Assembly: GCA_030630005.1 (NCBI GenBank)
Contig: DAOVNY010000003.1
Span: forward strand, 1 to 34,575
Direction of reading: 5' to 3'
DNA: 34,575 nt
Origin: Bacteroidales bacterium
GTDB taxonomy: Bacteria > Bacteroidota > Bacteroidia > Bacteroidales > JAIORY01
Part shown: positions 1 to 8,007 of the stretch, piece by piece
Layout: each line of letters opens with the position of its first letter
Numbering within the stretch: the stretch's first letter is position 1
Position numbers and translations under genes: made by a program
Notes under the pieces: generated by a model
The model's database searches: none
The model's input: the letters and a program-made list of their open reading frames with translations, nothing else
What the model was told of the DNA's origin: nothing

Positions 1-684
1 GGTATGTACACTGTAGCTTTAGCAGGGACTGTTGAAGCCGGTTTTTCTTCTGCTTTAACTAAAACAGATGATGTTGAACCTCCACCACAATATTTTGAAC
101 AACTTTACATGATTGGTGAAGGAGTTAGTGATTGGGATACTGATTTACCTACTGTTGCTGTATATGGTAATCCACAGTTATTCTGGAAAATTGTTTGGAT
201 AACAGAAGAATTGGAATTTAAATTCCGTCCTGATGATACCTGGGGTGGTGATGAGTTTGGATATGAAACTGACTTAGGTGCTGGTGAATATACCATAGGT
301 GAAACCAACTTAATAGTAGCTACAACCGGATACTATATGGTTGTTGTTGATTTAGAACTAAATAAAATTTCAGTTGTTGATCCAACTGTTTATCTTATTG
401 GTGATTGTGTTGGAGGCTGGGATCAAGCCGTTGCGGAAAACTTATTTACAGTTGACAACCCAAACGAAGTTGTTACTATAACTAAAGATTTGCTTGCCGG
501 TGATCTTAGAATGTATGCCGCACATCCTTATTTCTTTGATTGGTGGCACGTAGAATTTATGATTTTTGATAATCTTATTGAATTCCGTGCAGATGGTAAT
601 GATCAAGAAAGAATCACACTAACTGCCGGTACGTACACTATTGATCTTAACTTTAAGACAGGTGCCGGTTCTATTACTCAATAG
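1..684 (+). CDS. SusE/SusF-like outer-membrane glycan-binding protein, 3' part
   Basis: The frame is open from the first base of the window, and the codon before the first Met is Gly, so the gene is cut at the left edge and the Met at base 4 is probably internal. About 227 residues remain. They contain two similar beta-rich modules, each opening with a Y(M/L)IG(E/D)...W motif (LYMIGEGVSDWD and VYLIGDCVGGWD) and rich in Trp and Tyr, as in the starch-binding modules of SusE/SusF. Proteins of this family are surface lipoproteins that hold glycans near a SusCD transporter. The signal peptide and any SusCD partner would lie left of the window. It converges on the minus-strand sugar catabolic cluster and ends just before a strong terminator. 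Substrate cannot be told. Confidence 0.75.
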   Translation, partial: GMYTVALAGTVEAGFSSALTKTDDVEPPPQYFEQLYMIGEGVSDWDTDLPTVAVYGNPQLFWKIVWITEELEFKFRPDDTWGGDEFGYETDLGAGEYTIGETNLIVATTGYYMVVVDLELNKISVVDPTVYLIGDCVGGWDQAVAENLFTVDNPNEVVTITKDLLAGDLRMYAAHPYFFDWWHVEFMIFDNLIEFRADGNDQERITLTAGTYTIDLNFKTGAGSITQ

Positions 685-689
685 AATTA

Positions 690-746
690 ATTCTTAACTA
701 ATAAAAAAAGCTCGCAAATTGCGAGCTTTTTTTATTAGTTAAGAAT
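690..746. terminator. Perfect bidirectional intrinsic terminator
   Basis: A 28-bp perfect inverted repeat (690-717 and 719-746) has a one-base centre. The GC-rich core is GCTCGCAA/TTGCGAGC, flanked by an A-run on the left and a T-run on the right, so it gives a hairpin plus U-tract on both strands. It lies between the convergent SusE/F-like gene (ends 684) and the DUF1080 lipoprotein gene (ends 758) and would stop transcription from both. Confidence 0.93.
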
Positions 747-757
747 ATTAAACCTAT

Positions 758-1552
758 TTACAACTCCTTAATTTTTATATTCCTAAACCACACATCATCA
801 CCATGGTCCTGTAGTCCGATATAACCTTCTTCGGCAGTATTAATAAATTCTTCCCAGTCTTTAAATTTGCTGTTAGCACATAAGTCTTTCCAATCCTGTG
901 TCCAGAGATGATATTCAACAACATTTTCGCCATTCATAGTGTGAACAACAGTTCCGTTATAAACAAGGATATTTATTTTATTCCACTCCCCTGCCGGATT
1001 TGCATTTTGAGGAACAGCAGGAATAAGATCGTATAAAGCACCTGCCTGACGATTTCCATCTTTTCCAAGCTTTGCATCAGGATGTTTTGCATTATCCAAT
1101 ATTTGCATTTCGGGAGATGACTTCCAAATAGGAACTCCTTCAATTTCCTGAGCGAGATAAAATATTCCGCTATTTCCACCTTCCGAAACTTTCCATTCGA
1201 GAGATAATTCAAAGTTTTTGTATTTTTTATCTATGATGATATCTCCACCACCACCGGCTTCGCCCCTGCCTGATGACAAACAGTGGATAGTTCCGTCTTC
1301 TATCACCCATCCTTTTTCAGGGAAATTTTCTTTATTGTATCCTCTGAAATTATTTGATGTTTTACCATCAAAAATCAAAACCCAAGCATCATCAATTTCT
1401 TGTTGAGTGAGTGTATTGGAAGTTTGTTCGGATATTGTTGCCGTTTCTTCTTTTTGATTGATTTGCTCATCTTTTTGTTCACTTTTTGGAACACATGAGA
1501 ATAGTAGTGCAAACACGATTATTAAACTGCTAATATTTGTTAATCTTTTCAT
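758..1552 (-). CDS. DUF1080 / 3-keto-disaccharide hydrolase-family lipoprotein
   Basis: 264 residues. The N-terminus is a lipoprotein signal (hydrophobic stretch, then LLFSC with the lipobox Cys near residue 20), followed by a Gln/Glu/Thr-rich linker and one DUF1080 domain from about residue 55. Family marks are WVLIFDGKT, GWVIEDGTI, NFELSLEWK, GGNSGIFY and the closing DVWFRNIKIKEL. DUF1080 (PF06439) is a concanavalin-like fold; characterised members cleave 3-keto-glycosides made by Gfo/Idh/MocA oxidoreductases. It is the last gene of the minus-strand cluster and stops before the bidirectional terminator. Its natural sugar cannot be read from sequence. The family assignment is strong, the reaction inferred from family and context. 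Confidence 0.88.
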   Translation of the reverse strand: MKRLTNISSLIIVFALLFSCVPKSEQKDEQINQKEETATISEQTSNTLTQQEIDDAWVLIFDGKTSNNFRGYNKENFPEKGWVIEDGTIHCLSSGRGEAGGGGDIIIDKKYKNFELSLEWKVSEGGNSGIFYLAQEIEGVPIWKSSPEMQILDNAKHPDAKLGKDGNRQAGALYDLIPAVPQNANPAGEWNKINILVYNGTVVHTMNGENVVEYHLWTQDWKDLCANSKFKDWEEFINTAEEGYIGLQDHGDDVWFRNIKIKEL

Positions 1553-1619
1553 TTGTTTATATTTTTATTTGTTTGTTTTTGATGTTTTCTAAATCTGAAA
1601 TCTAAATTCTTAAATCTAA

Positions 1620-1742
1620 AGGAGGGTTCTAAAAATAGTGAAGTTCGAGGCGCAAGAAATTTTAAAACCGGATTTTACCTTTGTAAATGAGGATTTTAAA
1701 ATTTTGAAGCAACGAAGAAATTTGCATTTTTAGAACCCTCCT
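1620..1742. repeat. 123-bp inverted-repeat element (MITE/REP-like)
   Basis: Perfect 17-bp terminal inverted repeats, AGGAGGGTTCTAAAAAT at 1620-1636 and its complement at 1726-1742, enclose a second imperfect inverted pair (aaattttaaaacc near 1658 and ggattttaaaattt near 1691). The element fills most of the spacer between the Tat Gfo/Idh/MocA gene and the DUF1080 gene, and its right end reaches within five bases of the stop codon at 1747. It encodes nothing obvious. The form suggests a dispersed non-autonomous palindromic element, although a role as an RNA hairpin in the operon transcript is also possible. Confidence 0.7.
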
Positions 1743-1746
1743 AAAA

Positions 1747-3237
1747 TCACAACTTCCATCCTTCCCGATAAGTATGCCTAACATACTCTTCGGCAGCAGG
1801 TTTTGCATCAATTGTATCATATTTAGTATCGAAATGCGGATGTCCGTTGATTACAGTAAATTTGTCGGAAGAAACCACTCTGATCTGATCATCAGCATTA
1901 ATATTTGTAACTCTCATATTTTCTCCATCCCAAAGTAATTTTCTTTTCAGGTCTTGCAAACGAATTGCGAGATTACCCATAACCACCATTTCAGTCAAAG
2001 GACCGGCATAATCAAAATTAGAACTTGGCAATAATCTATTATCAGGACTTTCTTTACAAGCTCTTACCCAATCCATTTCATGACCGCCTTTCCATGCATC
2101 TTTCACTCTACGAATTGTTTCCGGCGGACGTTTATAATCTTTATCAAGTTCTTCGGGAAGCAATACCGGATTTTGACCGTAACATCCACACATTAATTTT
2201 CCTTTTGATCCTACAAAAATAACTCCACCATTTCTGTCACCCAATATCTGTCCGTCTTTTAGTTCTTCCGGTCTTTCGGGTAATAATCCGCCATCGTACC
2301 ATGTTAATTTCACAGCAGGTAATTTTATATTTTTAATAGAATTACGCTTCGGAAACTCATAAATAATTTTTGAGGCATGAGGAGCACTTTCAGTATTTAC
2401 CTGTGTTGAGCTTCCCTGCACACTTATTGGTTTGCCAAGATTCAGGGCTTTAAAAGCCGGATCCATAATATGACAAGCCATATCGCCAAGAGCACCGGTT
2501 CCAAAGTCCCACCATGCACGCCAGTTCCAAGGTGTGTATGAAGGATGATAAGGACGGTATTTTGCAGGTCCTATAAATAAATCCCAGTCTAAAGTAGAAG
2601 GAACCGGAGGAGTTTCTGTTGGTTTTTCCAAACCCTGAGGCCATATCGGACGGTTTGTCCATGCATGGACTTCCTCGATCTCACCAATAGCACCATCCCA
2701 GATCAACTCACAAAGTTGTCGGATATCATCATTAGAGTTTCCCTGATTACCCATCTGAGTGGCTACCTTATATTTTCGGGCAGTTTCGGTTAAGACTCTT
2801 GCCTCATAAACCGAATGAGTTAAAGGTTTCTGAACAAATACATGTTTCCCTCTTCTCATTGCTTCAGCAGCAATAATAGCATGAGTATGATCAGGAGTAG
2901 CAACAACCACAGCATCAATTTGATCACCCATCTGATCAAACATTTTTCTATAATCCTTGAATTTTTTAGCATTAGGATATTTATTAAAAGTCCCGGATGC
3001 ATAATCCCAGTCAACATCACATAAGGCTACAATATTCTGAGAATTCAAATTATTGATATTAGTACCACCAATGCCGCCAACTCCAACGCCGGCAATATTT
3101 AATTTATCGCCGGGTGCAAAAGATCCCAAGCCTCCGATAGAAGCAAAACTTGGAAGAATAGTTAATCCGGCAGCTGCAGTTGCAACATTACCGATAAATT
3201 TCCTCCTTGAAATTTCATTACTATTTTTCTTTTCCAT
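1747..3237 (-). CDS. Tat-exported Gfo/Idh/MocA family oxidoreductase
   Basis: The preferred start is the Met at 3237 (496 residues), because the protein then opens with a twin-arginine signal: ISRRKFIGN at residues 9-17 and a hydrophobic run to about 32. An in-frame Met at 3303 only adds a low-complexity extension. The Rossmann motif GVGVGGIGG is near residues 50-58, followed by VVVATPDHTHA, and the lysine motif is QKP (136-138) where EKP is usual. GALGDMACHIMDP lies in the C-terminal substrate domain. The family uses tightly bound NAD(P) to oxidise or reduce sugar hydroxyls. Tat export implies folding with cofactor in the cytosol and activity in the periplasm. Gene order with DUF1080 proteins suggests 3-keto-sugar chemistry. 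The sugar is unknown. Confidence 0.9.
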   Translation of the reverse strand: MEKKNSNEISRRKFIGNVATAAAGLTILPSFASIGGLGSFAPGDKLNIAGVGVGGIGGTNINNLNSQNIVALCDVDWDYASGTFNKYPNAKKFKDYRKMFDQMGDQIDAVVVATPDHTHAIIAAEAMRRGKHVFVQKPLTHSVYEARVLTETARKYKVATQMGNQGNSNDDIRQLCELIWDGAIGEIEEVHAWTNRPIWPQGLEKPTETPPVPSTLDWDLFIGPAKYRPYHPSYTPWNWRAWWDFGTGALGDMACHIMDPAFKALNLGKPISVQGSSTQVNTESAPHASKIIYEFPKRNSIKNIKLPAVKLTWYDGGLLPERPEELKDGQILGDRNGGVIFVGSKGKLMCGCYGQNPVLLPEELDKDYKRPPETIRRVKDAWKGGHEMDWVRACKESPDNRLLPSSNFDYAGPLTEMVVMGNLAIRLQDLKRKLLWDGENMRVTNINADDQIRVVSSDKFTVINGHPHFDTKYDTIDAKPAAEEYVRHTYREGWKL

Positions 3238-3499
3238 ATTTTTATTTTTATTATAAAATGACTGAAATGACTGAAATTTAAAAATATCAATTCTTGGGTT
3301 CACTTCGAAAAGTTAACAAAAAGAAAATGCCACTAAGACACCAAGACTCAAAGAAACACAAAAAAAATCAATTATAAATATTTCTTTCTCCATCACTCCA
3401 TTACTCCATTTATTTCCCATATTTCCCTTATTTCCCTTACGACCAGAGGGAGTCCGTATGGATTCCCAATTTCAAATTTCCATTGCAAATTATTACTGA
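3238..3499. repeat. Repeat-rich spacer
   Basis: This 262-base spacer separates two Gfo/Idh/MocA genes and shows no convincing reading frame. It contains an A-rich stretch, short ATTTCCC/TTTCCCTTA iterations around 3411-3440, two units of the CCATTACT-type octamer (near 3391-3412), and at 3439-3463 a 25-mer, starting ACGACCAGAGGGAG, that recurs in inverse orientation at 33598-33622 with two mismatches. Confidence 0.6.
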
Positions 3500-4519
3500 T
3501 CAGTTACCAAATGCTTTTTCAATTATTTCTATTGTTCTTGCAGCTTCTTCCGGTTTAACCATCATTTCCTTTCCCTTTTCCAGAACATCATAAACATTAT
3601 GATAAAAACCCTGATATCGCCCTGCTAAAGTTTTAATTTTCTTTTCAGAAATATTTCCGTCTTTTATTGTTTTCAATGAACCATAATATTTTTCAGAGTC
3701 CTTTCCCCAATCTTTCCCTCTTGGGATATTGCCGTTTTTCAAAGCTTCTTCCTGAGGATCAATACCGTATTTTACAAACTCACCATTATTCCCCTTCAAA
3801 ATAAATCTTGGACCTATTTTATCAACCAACATACCAGCCGTTAAAATTACTTTTAATTTTTCATATCTCAAAACCAGTCTGAAATAATCATCCACCTTGC
3901 TTTCTTTTCGTTGAGACTGAATATCTGCCTCAATTTTTTCAGGAAATCCGAATAATGATAATGCCTGATCAATTAAATGAGAACCGAGATCGAATAATAT
4001 TCCACTTCCGGGAAGGTTTTTATCTCTCCATGCATTGTCTTTAAATTTGGGGGCATATCTATCAAAATGAGCTTCGTACTCATACAATCCACCAAGAACA
4101 TTGTTTTCTATTAATTTTTTGATTGTAAGAAAATCTCCATCCCAACGACGGTTTTGATAAACAAATAATTTCAGGTTTTTTTCTTTTGCCAGATCAATTA
4201 GTTGTTTTGCTTCCGCAGAAGTTGGGGTAAACGGCTTTTCGACAACAACGTGTTTTCCTGCCAGCAAGGAGTTTTTCACCATTTCAAAATGAAGAGTATT
4301 TGGAGTAGTGATCACTATCAAATCAATTTCTTTATCATTCAAAAGATCAGAAATATTTCTGACAACAGCTACATAAGGATATATTTTTTGTGAATTATTA
4401 TGTTTTCGTTCAACTACTTTTATAAGTTCAAAATCAGGATTGGCATCAATAAAAGGAGCATGAAAAACCTTCCCCGACAAGCCAAAACCAACTAATCCTA
4501 CTATAATTTTTCTTGACAT
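3500..4519 (-). CDS. Cytosolic Gfo/Idh/MocA family oxidoreductase
   Basis: 339 residues from the Met at 4519. A Met eight codons upstream (4543) is possible but adds MQNIRFYK before the conserved MSRKIIVGLVGFG opening. The protein has no export signal, unlike its two paralogues here. The Rossmann loop is GFGLSG (11-16), followed by VITTPNTLHFEM, EKP at 94-96 with the presumed catalytic lysine, and GSGILFDLGSHLIDQAL in the substrate domain. It resembles the short single-chain sugar and inositol dehydrogenases of the YdgJ/IolX type. In this cluster it may reduce an imported keto sugar after cleavage outside the membrane, which is inference from gene order. Confidence 0.88.
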   Translation of the reverse strand: MSRKIIVGLVGFGLSGKVFHAPFIDANPDFELIKVVERKHNNSQKIYPYVAVVRNISDLLNDKEIDLIVITTPNTLHFEMVKNSLLAGKHVVVEKPFTPTSAEAKQLIDLAKEKNLKLFVYQNRRWDGDFLTIKKLIENNVLGGLYEYEAHFDRYAPKFKDNAWRDKNLPGSGILFDLGSHLIDQALSLFGFPEKIEADIQSQRKESKVDDYFRLVLRYEKLKVILTAGMLVDKIGPRFILKGNNGEFVKYGIDPQEEALKNGNIPRGKDWGKDSEKYYGSLKTIKDGNISEKKIKTLAGRYQGFYHNVYDVLEKGKEMMVKPEEAARTIEIIEKAFGN

Positions 4520-4562
4520 TTTATAAAATCTTATGTTTTGCAACTAATATTAGTGCCTAAAG

Positions 4563-4723
4563 TTTGGAGTGCCTAAAATGCCTAAAGTTATTGGTTATTA
4601 CTAATTAATGTAAAAATGTCAAACATTTTATATCCCTAAATCAAAACAAATTTATTTTCATAGAATAAACCCAGTCAAATTAGTTACTCAGTTTGTATTT
4701 CAAATAACTTTAGGCACTCCAAA
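4563..4723. repeat. Inverted repeat with TGCCTAAA iterations
   Basis: In the 241-base spacer between the cytosolic oxidoreductase and the isomerase gene, TTTGGAGTGCCTAAA (4563-4577) is matched by its exact complement at 4709-4723. The left side also carries GCCTAAAGTTATT (4580-4592), complementary to the bases around 4704-4716, so the octamer TGCCTAAA occurs three times on the left. No coding frame is evident. Confidence 0.65.
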
Positions 4724-4760
4724 TTTTAGTTCACTTTAAGTACCAATTAAATCCAAAGCT

Positions 4761-5618
4761 TTATTCATTTAACATTTTACTCAAATTCCTATAACTAATT
4801 GAAACACTTTCTAATGGAGGTTTTCGACAAACATCCTGTTCAACAAAAAAGTATTTCATTCCTGATAGTTCTTTGTATTTGAATAACTCCTTAAAATCAA
4901 TTATTCCATTTCCAACTTCCGTAAAAAATCTTTCTTCACTATCTTCCATATCTTTTACATGCCATAGTTCAAATCGTCCGGGATATTTTTTAAAATAGGT
5001 GATCGGATCAAAACCTGCTTTAATTATCCAGTAAAGATCGAGTTGCATTTTAACCAATTCTTCATCAGTTTCTTTTAAAAGAACATCGTAAGGAATTATG
5101 CCTTCAATATTTACAAATTCAAAATCATGATTATGATAAGCAAATTGAACACCGGACTTTTTACATAACTCACCAATTTTATTAAAATCTTCAGCAAGCT
5201 TTTTATAACTGTCTATACTTTTTCTTTTTTCGACAGGCAACCAGGGAAGTACCAGATACTTAATTTCTGATTCACAGGTGTCATCAATTACTTTTTGAGC
5301 ATTATCAAACTCAAAACCTGCATGAAAACTTGGCAGAATCATACCGAGATCATTTACCATTCTTTTAAATTCTTTTGGTTTTAATCCGTAAAATTTACCA
5401 TTTGAATAACCGGCAGCTTCAACAGAATTATAACCAATTTGAGCAAGTTTTTTAAGAGTTCCGTACAGATCATCTTTTATCAAATCTCTGACAGAATAAA
5501 GTTGTAATCCAATCAGTAATTTTTTTGATCCGGGAAATGAACACATTTCAAAAGGAAAGATAATACTTCCTGCTGTTATTGCAGCTATTGACTTAATAAA
5601 GGTTCTTCGAGTTTTCAT
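4761..5618 (-). CDS. Exported sugar phosphate isomerase/epimerase-like TIM-barrel protein
   Basis: 285 residues from the Met at 5618. The longer frame to 5687 translates repeat DNA (PETQNPKLETQ) and is unlikely. The N-terminus MKTRRTFIKSIAAITAGS has an RR pair and hydrophobic run and looks Tat-like. The body is a xylose-isomerase-like TIM barrel (AP endonuclease family 2): LQLYSVRD, SVEAAGY, FAYHNHDFEF, QLDLYWIIKAG, ELWHVKDM and FVEQD contain the acidic and His residues expected to bind a divalent metal. Members isomerise or epimerise sugars or keto sugars. It lies between two oxidoreductase genes of the cluster and probably acts on the same keto-sugar intermediates in the periplasm. Exact reaction unknown. 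Confidence 0.85.
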   Translation of the reverse strand: MKTRRTFIKSIAAITAGSIIFPFEMCSFPGSKKLLIGLQLYSVRDLIKDDLYGTLKKLAQIGYNSVEAAGYSNGKFYGLKPKEFKRMVNDLGMILPSFHAGFEFDNAQKVIDDTCESEIKYLVLPWLPVEKRKSIDSYKKLAEDFNKIGELCKKSGVQFAYHNHDFEFVNIEGIIPYDVLLKETDEELVKMQLDLYWIIKAGFDPITYFKKYPGRFELWHVKDMEDSEERFFTEVGNGIIDFKELFKYKELSGMKYFFVEQDVCRKPPLESVSISYRNLSKMLNE

Positions 5619-5745
5619 AATTATTTGAGTTTCGAGTTTTGGGTTTTGGGTTTCGGGTTTCGCCAGACATTTAACTTCCATTACCATTACTCCATTACTC
5701 CATTACTCCATTACTCCATTACTCCATTACTCCATTACTCCAAAT
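5619..5745. repeat. Short tandem repeats: GGGTTTCG-type and TCCATTAC octamers
   Basis: The spacer upstream of the isomerase gene starts with iterations of gagttttgggttttgggtttcggg (about 5626-5660). It then has six exact tandem copies of the octamer TCCATTAC at 5691-5738, plus a partial copy on each side. Octamer tracts of this kind can change length by slippage. The same GGGTTTCG-type tract occurs at 33641-33675. Confidence 0.85.
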
Positions 5746-7329
5746 TTATACAATCCTTTTCTTCTCTTTATCCCAATACACTTTCCTGTTTTCGCGATAA
5801 GCAATTGTACCCATGTGTGATGTAATTGCGCCCTCAAAACCACGATCGATATTACAACTCGGCTGAGTTCCTTTTCTTATACAGTCAATCCATTCCTTAA
5901 TGTGAAGGTGAGTTGTATCAACCATTTTACCTCCGCGTTGAGTGTATAACAAACCTCTTCCGGCAAAATATTTTTCGGTAGGAGAAGATATTGCATCCAC
6001 TTTTTCTACTCCGGGAACATAAGTATAAAGCGGACTTGATGGGTCAAATATTCCTTTTTCAATCTTTTCTTTATAACGTGTAGAGTTACGATCGGCAGTT
6101 ATTGTAAGGGTATTGCCAAGTTCCATCGAAGCATCATGCCCCATAATCACTCTGCCTCTTTTACGACTGCTTGCCAGACTGGCACTATAAACTAAAGACA
6201 TATCCTTTTCGGGAAATTCAAAAACAGTTTGAAGTACATCAGGGACTGTCCGTCCATCCTTAAAGTGATAAATACCACCGGAAGAAATTGCGGAATCAGG
6301 AATTCCAATATCCATAATTTGATTTATCGCATCATACTCATGAGTAAGCAAATCACCTGATAATCCTGTGCTATAATCCCACCAGCAACGCCAGCGAAAG
6401 AACCTTTCGAGACTGAATTTATGATAAGGTGCATGTCCTATAAACTGATCCCAATCAATAGTCTGAGGATTAGCATCAGGGTGGATTTTATAAACCCATG
6501 CTCCGTTTGAAGTATTCCGGTTTGTAGTAACTTCAATTAAACTTATCTTGCCGAGAATATTTTTTTCAATTGCTTCACGGGCTTTAAAATAGCTCTCTGT
6601 TTGCCTCCCCTGATGACCAAGCTGAAAAACAATATTATTTCTTTTTACGGCTTCAACAACTTCATAAGTTTCCGTAGCTGTCCATGTCATTGGTTTTTCG
6701 CAATAAACATGTTTTCCTGCATTTGCAGCGTCAATTGTCATTCGTCCGTGCCAATGATCGGGAACAGAAATAATGACAGCATCAATATCATCAGCGGCAA
6801 GAAGTTCTTTGTAAGTCCGGTATCTTCTTGGTTCAGTTCCCATTTTCCCGACTGTTCCTTCCCTGTTAATATTTGAAGCTGCCTTTTGAGCATTTTCAGC
6901 ATAAACATCAAAAATATCACAAACACCATTTATAACAACATTAAGGTTTTCCTGTTGTAAGAAATTTTTATATCTTTTGTCGTTTTTATCCTTTAAAGCT
7001 TTTTCTTTCAGATCGTCAATATATTGGGGATGAGCGAAACCGGCACCACGAGCAAGATGTGGTCCACGAATTCCAAATCCTATTAATCCTAATCTTATTT
7101 GCTTTCCTCCGGCTGTTAATTCAGTTATTTCCGGTGCTGCGTGACTAAGATCAAGTTCTTCATTAATGGTAGTCCTAAGTATATTATCAAATTTATTTTT
7201 CCGGTAAACACCGTAAGCCATTGCACCCAGCACAGGAACAGTTGCTAATCCTTTTAAAATATCTCTTCTGGAAAATCTACCGGAATTGGTCTGATTTTGG
7301 TTTTTACTATCCTTTTGTCTCTCGTTCAT
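5746..7329 (-). CDS. Tat-exported Gfo/Idh/MocA family oxidoreductase
   Basis: 527 residues. The N-terminus is polar and Asn/Gln-rich, then a twin-arginine motif FSRRDILKGL (19-28) and a hydrophobic run to about residue 42. The nucleotide-binding loop is GLIGFGIRGP (81-90), followed by VIISVPDHWHG, EKP at 211-213, and in the C-terminal domain WDQFIGHAP, RCWWDYSTGLSGDLLTHEYD. This W/H-rich motif is typical of the long envelope Gfo/Idh/MocA proteins of Bacteroidetes. The start at 7329 is supported by the signal and by lack of a better Met. It lies 91 bases downstream of the DoxX gene. Expected to oxidise or reduce a sugar in the periplasm, substrate unknown. Confidence 0.9.
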   Translation of the reverse strand: MNERQKDSKNQNQTNSGRFSRRDILKGLATVPVLGAMAYGVYRKNKFDNILRTTINEELDLSHAAPEITELTAGGKQIRLGLIGFGIRGPHLARGAGFAHPQYIDDLKEKALKDKNDKRYKNFLQQENLNVVINGVCDIFDVYAENAQKAASNINREGTVGKMGTEPRRYRTYKELLAADDIDAVIISVPDHWHGRMTIDAANAGKHVYCEKPMTWTATETYEVVEAVKRNNIVFQLGHQGRQTESYFKAREAIEKNILGKISLIEVTTNRNTSNGAWVYKIHPDANPQTIDWDQFIGHAPYHKFSLERFFRWRCWWDYSTGLSGDLLTHEYDAINQIMDIGIPDSAISSGGIYHFKDGRTVPDVLQTVFEFPEKDMSLVYSASLASSRKRGRVIMGHDASMELGNTLTITADRNSTRYKEKIEKGIFDPSSPLYTYVPGVEKVDAISSPTEKYFAGRGLLYTQRGGKMVDTTHLHIKEWIDCIRKGTQPSCNIDRGFEGAITSHMGTIAYRENRKVYWDKEKKRIV

Positions 7330-7420
7330 AATTATTTATTCTAAATCTTTAATTATTCCCCCAAAGGGGAAGGAGCTACTTTGTATAAAATATATAGTTA
7401 TTATTTCTAATATTCAAAAG

Positions 7421-7933
7421 TTATTTTTTCACTGCCGACTGTTTACTTCCGACTTCCGACTTTTTTTTAAAAATCAATCTATCCATGCCAATAATCTTGC
7501 TTGTCGGAAAAACCAGTAACACAGCAAGAGTAACTAATTCAACAAATATTTTATTTACAATTAGATAATTCCCCTCTGTTGGGAGATTATAATCCAAACC
7601 GGGAAAAGGTGGATGAGACAGATAATACATTGTCAGTAAAACTATTCCTGCTATCTTAGCTATCCTGGCAAGGCAACCCAAAATAAGCCCCAGTCCAATT
7701 GCAATCAATCCATAGATATTCATAATATCAACAACATTAAGAACGCCTTGATCAGCAGCAATTGATTTATAAAAACCAGACATAAAACCCTGAGAATCCA
7801 TCAGGTATCCAAAACTTGACCATGCCGGATCAATCAATTTCACTAATCCTTCATACAAAAAAAGCCAGCCGATAATAACTCTTAATATTACAAGCATACT
7901 TAGCTGGCTTTTTGAATAATTCTTATTTTTCAT
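7421..7933 (-). CDS. DoxX-family membrane protein
   Basis: 170 residues with about four membrane segments (roughly 12-28, 65-88, 92-107, 125-145). RVIIGWLFLYEGLVKL is a DoxX-type opening helix. DoxX-like proteins are small inner-membrane proteins; some are thought to be quinone-linked subunits of dehydrogenases. Placed directly before a Tat-exported oxidoreductase, it could pass electrons from periplasmic sugar oxidation to the membrane, which is inference. The last dozen residues (SEVGSKQSAVKK) are encoded by a heptamer-like repeat tract (AGTCGGA/GTCGGAA, about 7430-7463), so the C-terminus seems to have grown into spacer repeat DNA. Confidence 0.85.
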   Translation of the reverse strand: MKNKNYSKSQLSMLVILRVIIGWLFLYEGLVKLIDPAWSSFGYLMDSQGFMSGFYKSIAADQGVLNVVDIMNIYGLIAIGLGLILGCLARIAKIAGIVLLTMYYLSHPPFPGLDYNLPTEGNYLIVNKIFVELVTLAVLLVFPTSKIIGMDRLIFKKKSEVGSKQSAVKK

Positions 7934-8007
7934 ATTTATTTTTTAATCTGTGAATCTGTGGCTATTTTTTATATAATTTTTCGCAGTGGACTCAATCTTA
8001 AATCAAA

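Noticed and set aside
208-222. hsdM numbering: SAM motif DGAVGSAGF (protein residues 209-217 of HsdM) as a sign of inactivity.
   Set aside because: It departs from the textbook DPACGTGGF but this form looks normal for this HsdM subgroup and the catalytic NPPFGG is intact. (Positions given here are protein residues, gene at 22711-24201.)
3238-3303. N-terminal extension of the Tat Gfo/Idh/MocA protein from the Met at 3303.
   Set aside because: It places 22 low-complexity residues before a well-formed Tat signal.
5691-5741. CRISPR-like array.
   Set aside because: The octamers are directly joined with no spacers, so it is a simple tandem repeat.
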